Source of the DNA: Hymenopus coronatus
Lineage: Eukaryota > Arthropoda > Insecta > Mantodea > Hymenopodidae
Reading direction: 5' to 3'
Assembly: GCA_030762935.1 (NCBI GenBank)
Contig: CM060900.1
Location: 400,119,132 to 400,183,131, forward strand
Length of the DNA stretch: 64,000 nt
A program made the position numbers and the translations under genes. This document shows, in pieces, positions 58,508 through 64,000 of this stretch. The number at the start of each line of letters is the position of its first letter. Within the stretch, counting starts at the first letter, position 1. The notes below the pieces were generated by a model. It worked only from the letters and a program-made list of their open reading frames with translations, was not told the origin of the DNA and searched no databases.

Positions 58508-61500
58508 GTAAGTAATCTCTCTTCAGAGTTAAATGGGAGTAACTGATTTCTTCAACATTAAAATAATGTATGATCATAATACATTTTGAGCTATGTATCA
58601 AAATCTCCCAAAACTCAAGATAAAGCTAAATCATTGTTATTTTCACTGTCACAGTCAAAGTTATTAGGCTGGAATGTTTTCATTTAAATTTTCCCAGTTT
58701 GATCCTATCATCAACTTATAACATAGGTACTAGGAGAAGTAACCAAGAGATGGATGGAGAAGTAGGGAATTTGATTCAGAAAGACAACTGCTAACCATAG
58801 AGTATCTGAGGCTATTTCACGGCCAGTGTAATGATATACAAAAAGTTTATTTTCCAGGCTGTTTCGCTGTGGTAACCTATGACCATGGCACAACAGTCCG
58901 GAAAATACAGCTTTTAAATGTAACTGCTAACTACTATGCTCTACCTAACTCCTCTGCATTATATATCTACTATGGATTGAAGCATGATTGTGCAAACTGA
59001 CAAATTTTCTGTATTCTCAGATGTGGTGTGATCTGGTTCAATTCATTCTACTGTTAGATAACTTAACACACCAGAGGAGAAAATTGTTTTATGGAAAGGA
59101 TTGTTTGGGGTGGAGGATTTCCTTGTAAATCATAATGAGGTTTTCATCAATGTTGGCTGATTGAAAGATGAAATTTGGCACTTATCCATTTTTTTTTTCT
59201 CTTAAAGTAAGTTGGATGAACAGTCTTTTGAGTTTATTTTGTGCTTTACATCTATAAACTCTGTAGTGCATGCTTATTTGCATGATGACCTAACGTAAAG
59301 TAACAAGCTGTAGGTCAAACTGAGCGGAAACCAGAATTGCATTGATAACACCATACAGTGCAGTCCACAATACAAACACAGATGTAAGGCTTTACTGTGA
59401 GATAAAGGGCTCCTGCAATGTTGGATTGAGAACACTTTAGTTCAATATTATATTTTGTCTATCTCTCTCTGACATGTGACATGTGAGAAAAAAGTTATTT
59501 CTTTTAATTTCTTCTACTTCTTATTCTTTCTCTCCAAATCTATTTACAATAATTTCAAAATTTGATGTAATATCTGTAGTGGCCAGATGAAACTGGGTCA
59601 ATAGATAATTATTTGAAAGATGCATACTTTCTCTTGAGTTTGCAATGTTTTTTTGAGAAAATATTGTTTGCAAAATATATTGAACTAAATATTGCCATTA
59701 ATAATGCAGAAAAAAACTGATTGTGTGCTTATTTAATTTTATAGTACTGCATAAATATATCACACACAACCAAACCTTTATACCTGTTTCTGGGAAATTT
59801 TTTGAGAGGACTGTTTGAACATCAGTGAGTTCAGTTTGCAATTTGAGTTTTGCAAGTTTAACACAGAGTTGATTAGGATTATCATTGTACCTTTCAATAA
59901 TATGTAGGAAAGAGGAGTATTACAATTATAATAGATTAACACAGAGATATTATTTTCCATTCACCTGAAATAACTAAATCTCCTCATAGCCAAGTCAATT
60001 TTCTGATCTAAAGTGCTGAAATGTGATGCAAGTTTTATGTTGAGCATGAGTACACTTGAAAGGTTGAAAATAGAAAAATTATCTTTTTTTCACATGACTG
60101 ACTCATAAATAAAGTTTCCTTGTAAATGACTGAATAGCACTATACATCTCTGTAATAGATGATTATGACTTTGACGACCTAAGATGATTCGGATGTTGAC
60201 ATATATTGCAAAGGAGCTCCAAATAACTGACCTAGTCTTTATTCTCCAATTCTGGTAGTCCTACCCTTCTCCTTTCATAAATGTGGTGACATTTCAGAAG
60301 TTGAAGAAATGATTAACTTGGTATGATGGCCAAGCCAACGCACATTACAATGGCATACTTTCACCATTACAATTTTCTTGTAAAATTAATGAAATCAGAG
60401 TTCTTTTTATTACTTATGGCCGCAGAGGCATTTTTTTTATGGCTTTATAATCACATTTAAAGTATGGAAGATTTTCACCATAAGGTGATAAAGCATTAAA
60501 TTCTATTACATTAAATGGTAATTTGTTGACGAAAATTTAAAATTTTTTGCTAACTTAAGGTTACAGCTGAATATACCACCATGCTGGCTTTTATACAGTG
60601 TTATGATAAGCCAAATCTTCTCTGTGTGCTTATTCTTCACAACCATAATGGTCCCTTCTTCACTAGACTGTAACAAAATACGTTGTATGGACACTTTGCT
60701 TTGTGGGATTTAAAATTTGATTGCACCACTAATGACATCTATTGATAAACCAGCAGTAAACAGTAAGCATGAACATTCAATAATACAAAACATGAAGTGT
60801 AAAGTAAACTCCCTCGGGTATACTGTTTATCTTATTCATGTTCTATGCCTACAGGGTATTTTGCCTATTCCTTAGTGACAGTTTTTATTTTTAATACATG
60901 TTATGAAGCATAAGGTATAGAATAATAAACTGTATACAGCATGAGACTTCTATTTACTCCTGTTTAATGTGTGTTTACTATTGTACCAGAATGAATTTCA
61001 CATGTGAATCAGAAAGAAGCAGCACCTTGAGGTCTTCAGGGCTCTTATAAAATGGAATTCCATTTTATTTTAAAATCAGATAAGGGAATAATATTTGCTT
61101 TCTGATCACTTTATTAGAATTAAGGGAAGATATTATAGTCAAGAAATGGAAACTTCTGGGAGGAAGAAAGGAGTTGAGAGAGTATGAATGGTGACAAGAA
61201 GCAGTGAAGAAGTTTCTATCATTTAGATAGAGAATCCTTGATGTCCCTTTGATGCTTCCTCCCCATCTGGAAAAAGAGACAGGCAGGTTTAGACAGAAGA
61301 TTTATGTTGAGGAAGAAGTAGTTCTCTCCTTTAAGCATATCCATTGCATGTGTCACACAGTGTTGGTCATTGTACTAAGCCCTGCAATGCTGAAATGAAA
61401 TGAGAGGAAATGACATACAGGAAAATACATGGTATAAAATCTAACTTTGCATCTCCTTACAAACCTGGAAAATGCATGAAAACTTGAAAATTTGGGTATT

Positions 61501-61599
61501 TCCAGTCAAACAGGAATCAAACTTGAGCGTCAGGGCTATGTCTCAGCCATCTTGGTGGGGAAGAAGAACGGGCCAGTTTTGCTTCTATTTATGGATCCA
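58508..61599 (+). other. Drp1 intron 2, no recognisable content
   Basis: AT-rich with no named element. A weak tRNA-like head on the minus strand occurs around 61500-61560 ('CAAGTTTGATTCCTG'), too diverged to call. Confidence 0.6.
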
Positions 61600-62860
61600 A
61601 TAGAGTGTTAAAATTTGATATAACATCATAAATTATTTTGGGAAGTCTTAACTATTCCTCGCAATAATGCTGAATGTGAATATGAATGTTTTCAGTTTTA
61701 TGAGAAAAATATAGGTGTACCTTTATTGTTATCAAATATTTTGGGCACCCCTCCCAACATCAAAACAGTAAGAAAGTTCATATGAACATGGTTCTGAAAA
61801 TCATGTATTGCTGAGTCAAAATTGAAAGTTACAGAAATTGCTCCAAGTGGTTTCCTCATGCTTTGACGCATGCCCAAAGCCTGATGCTGTCTCATATTCC
61901 ATTGCTAATTCCTAGAGTGTTACTATCTGGTACTGGAGATGCATAAACCAGGGACTTGAAATGTCCCCTTATAAAGAAATCCATTGGATTCAAATCAGAT
62001 CAAGCGGGCCATGCAATGAATTTTCCTTGACCAATCCATCTGTATGGAAATTTGTCATTCAAGAAATTACCTACTATCCAACTGAAATGAGCTAGTGCAA
62101 TCATGTGTAAAAGCCACACTCTTTGGAGGACATCCAGTTGTATGTGTCAACAGTCAAATGATGCAACTCATTTGTGAGAGTCAAGACACACCTCTGCATT
62201 CAGGCACAGAGGAAAGAAAGAGGGACCACTAAGGTGATTGCAAATTATTCCACCCCAAATGTGTAGGCAGAACCTCTGTTGATGTTTGTCCTGTCCTACT
62301 TCATGCAGGTTTTCATAGGTCCAGTTATGAGTTTTTGGAAAATTGAAGTTACTGTTGCGAGTAGACTTAGCCTTATCAGTGAACAAGATGTATGCTAAGA
62401 AATTTGTGAACATAGCACAATTCTGTAACATGGGATGGCAGAAAGTTCTTCTTGATTCAAAGTTGCCATATTTAATTCTTGTAACCATTGAAAGTGATAC
62501 AGGTATGGAAGATATTCATGCAAAATTCTCCATATAGTCAATATGACGTATACCTTTCCTTTCTACAGTTGGTCTTGTGCTGTCTGATGGGTTTATATCC
62601 ACGTCATGAATTTGATCTACACAGTTGGTACTTCATAGCTTTCTTGGTCTCCCAACATCTAAAACACTCCCCTCAAATGACTCACTCTCTCAAACATTGG
62701 TGAATTTTGTGTGAATGTTCATGAACAAGGTAGCTGACTGCCAGGGTATTTGCTGCATAAAACCTATGTGTTTGTGAAGCATTCCCATGTGCAAGGCCTT
62801 GCTTGTAATGCATATTTGTCTGTTCATTTACAGAAAGCTTTTTCTTCTACCTTCCATGCT
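61600..62860 (-). mobile_element. Tc1/mariner-superfamily relic of the DUF4817 type
   Basis: On the minus strand an N-terminal region (62700-62860, 'HYKQGLAHGNASQTHRFYAA') is followed by 'YILFTDKAKSTRN' (first Asp) and 'NWTYENLHEVGQDKHQQRF'. 'GGIICNHLSGPSFFPLCLN' comes next (62168-62488), and 'YRWIGQGKFIAWPA' with 'LNPMDFF' lie further left near 61950-62050. The order matches DUF4817-containing insect transposases, as does the copy near 18 kb. It lies antisense within Drp1 intron 2. Stops and frameshifts show it is inactive. Confidence 0.8.
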
Positions 62861-64000
62861 TTGCAACAAACAGCTAAAGAGAAACCAATCAATCCACAGA
62901 CAACAGTTAAATTCAATTAATTATTAATTCTTTGTGCTACAATAAATAACCAACACAAACAAACACTTAGCAGGTAACACTTTATTTCAAGTAATTAATG
63001 TTGGTGTCAACAAAGGGGCGGATCCTTTAACTCTTAACAAAGGATTTTCAGATCCATGTTCATATGAACGTTTTATCTTTTTGATGTTGTGTTCCCAATA
63101 TATTTAAACACCAAAACAAATACATCCTGTAGAATCAATACTATGTAATAAGAAATTACAAATATTTTAACTGAAACATAGCAGCACTAAATATGCCATG
63201 TACAGAGTTTCAGTAAATACTTCCTGAAAAGAGGTAACAAAGACACAGTAGGGAGCCTGAAACATTCAGTTGCTGAAACATTAAAAATAACTCTGTGCAA
63301 AGATATAGGATGATATCTGTAAAGACAACCACCAGATTAATAGTTTATTTAAGTCTGTTTCTTAAACTTGATGTCCACAATATGCAGCATGTGTGTGTAT
63401 ATATAATAGCTGTCTGTGCTTGAATAAGATTAGTGAATGTATTTTATCCTTATTTCATTGTGGTTATATTACATGTAATTACTTCCTCTACTACTTAACT
63501 ATAGGTAGAGGAAATATTGAAATCCATGCAAAAAAATGAATATAAATATTTAATTGGAAATACAAATTTTGAAGTCCCCAAATTAAAAAAAAAAGTTACT
63601 TTCTATGCTATTTCCCTGTACTAAGTAGCAGAGAAACACATGGTAGTAGAGGAACTATTGCATTTCACATAAAGATTCAATACCAGGATTTCATATTTTG
63701 AGGCTCCCTGTATAAAAATATGACATTTTTAGAATAAAGGTCTATGTGAGTGCATGTATCTCTATGTGACTGAACAGCATAACTCAAAAATAAAAAGTAA
63801 TACTAAAGTAATACTAAAAGGTTACGTCACTATGTCTTTTTCATCTTTTTAATGTAAGGATAATGGAATTTCAAAGCCATCCATAGCATTGTGCTTTTTA
63901 AGAATCTGATTTGTCTATTGTATTCTTCTTATTGTACCAATTGGGTGCCAAGATGCGATGCTGGCTGATGCAATTTGCTTACATAATCCATGGAGGTTGG
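62861..64000 (+). other. Unrecognised AT-rich DNA, probably still Drp1 intron 2
   Basis: No exon, repeat family or RNA gene was recognised up to the end of the window. Confidence 0.5.

Noticed and set aside
58359..58601. 80-codon minus-strand frame
   Set aside because: It is the reverse-strand shadow of Drp1 exon 2.
58508..64000. Search for Drp1 exon 3
   Set aside because: No segment encoding the expected continuation with proper splice sites was seen on the plus strand; it is probably beyond the window.

Overview
The window is eukaryotic, AT-rich and repeat-laden. It is almost certainly from an insect: the only host gene I can recognise is the 5' part of the mitochondrial/peroxisomal fission GTPase Drp1 (dynamin-1-like), and its residues look insect-like. 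The transposon mix (BEL/Pao, Penelope-like, hAT, mariner, DUF4817-type Tc1/mariner, tRNA-derived SINEs) fits a large hemimetabolous insect genome, but the order and species are inference and cannot be fixed from here.

Layout. 1-9 kb: a SINE, a decayed minus-strand LINE with endonuclease, reverse transcriptase and RNase H (about 1.3-4.3 kb), then mostly unrecognised AT-rich DNA with one possible terminal exon near 6.1 kb. 9-14.6 kb: a minus-strand graveyard of a SINE, a Penelope-like C-terminus, a BEL/Pao integrase fragment and a LINE with an SGNH-esterase-like ORF1, the last carrying a SINE insertion. 14.6-21 kb: quiet DNA with one DUF4817-type mariner relic and SINE scraps. 21-31 kb: two plus-strand hAT elements (one bounded by terminal inverted repeats and an 8-bp target duplication), several copies of one SINE family including a SINE-in-SINE, and a truncated mariner. 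32-40.5 kb: a 236-bp TATG microsatellite, an integrase relic, a structurally complete but mutated BEL/Pao element with both LTRs, and Ty3/gypsy and Penelope-like scraps. 41-47 kb: microsatellites, tRNA-SINE remnants and a mariner with both terminal repeats.

47-64 kb is the Drp1 locus on the plus strand. Exon 1 (47151-47267) and exon 2 (58363-58507) are separated by an 11.1-kb intron that splits the GTPase P-loop. The intron is packed with foreign DNA: a CGGBP1-like hAT relic, a LINE tail, a mariner, a 774-bp foldback element with two 319-bp arms, and a nearly full-length but dead Penelope-like element. It also holds an acidic ORF with good splice sites on both sides. No further Drp1 exon was recognised before the window ends, so the gene is partial here.

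Apart from Drp1, every coding segment I can name belongs to a mobile element and nearly all carry stops or frameshifts. I see no operon, CRISPR array or prokaryote-like system, and no intact tRNA or rRNA gene. The most unusual structures are the foldback element in the Drp1 intron, an in-frame 15-bp duplication in Drp1 exon 1, the SGNH-type LINE ORF1, and a dispersed repeat that carries different dinucleotide arrays at the same internal position.
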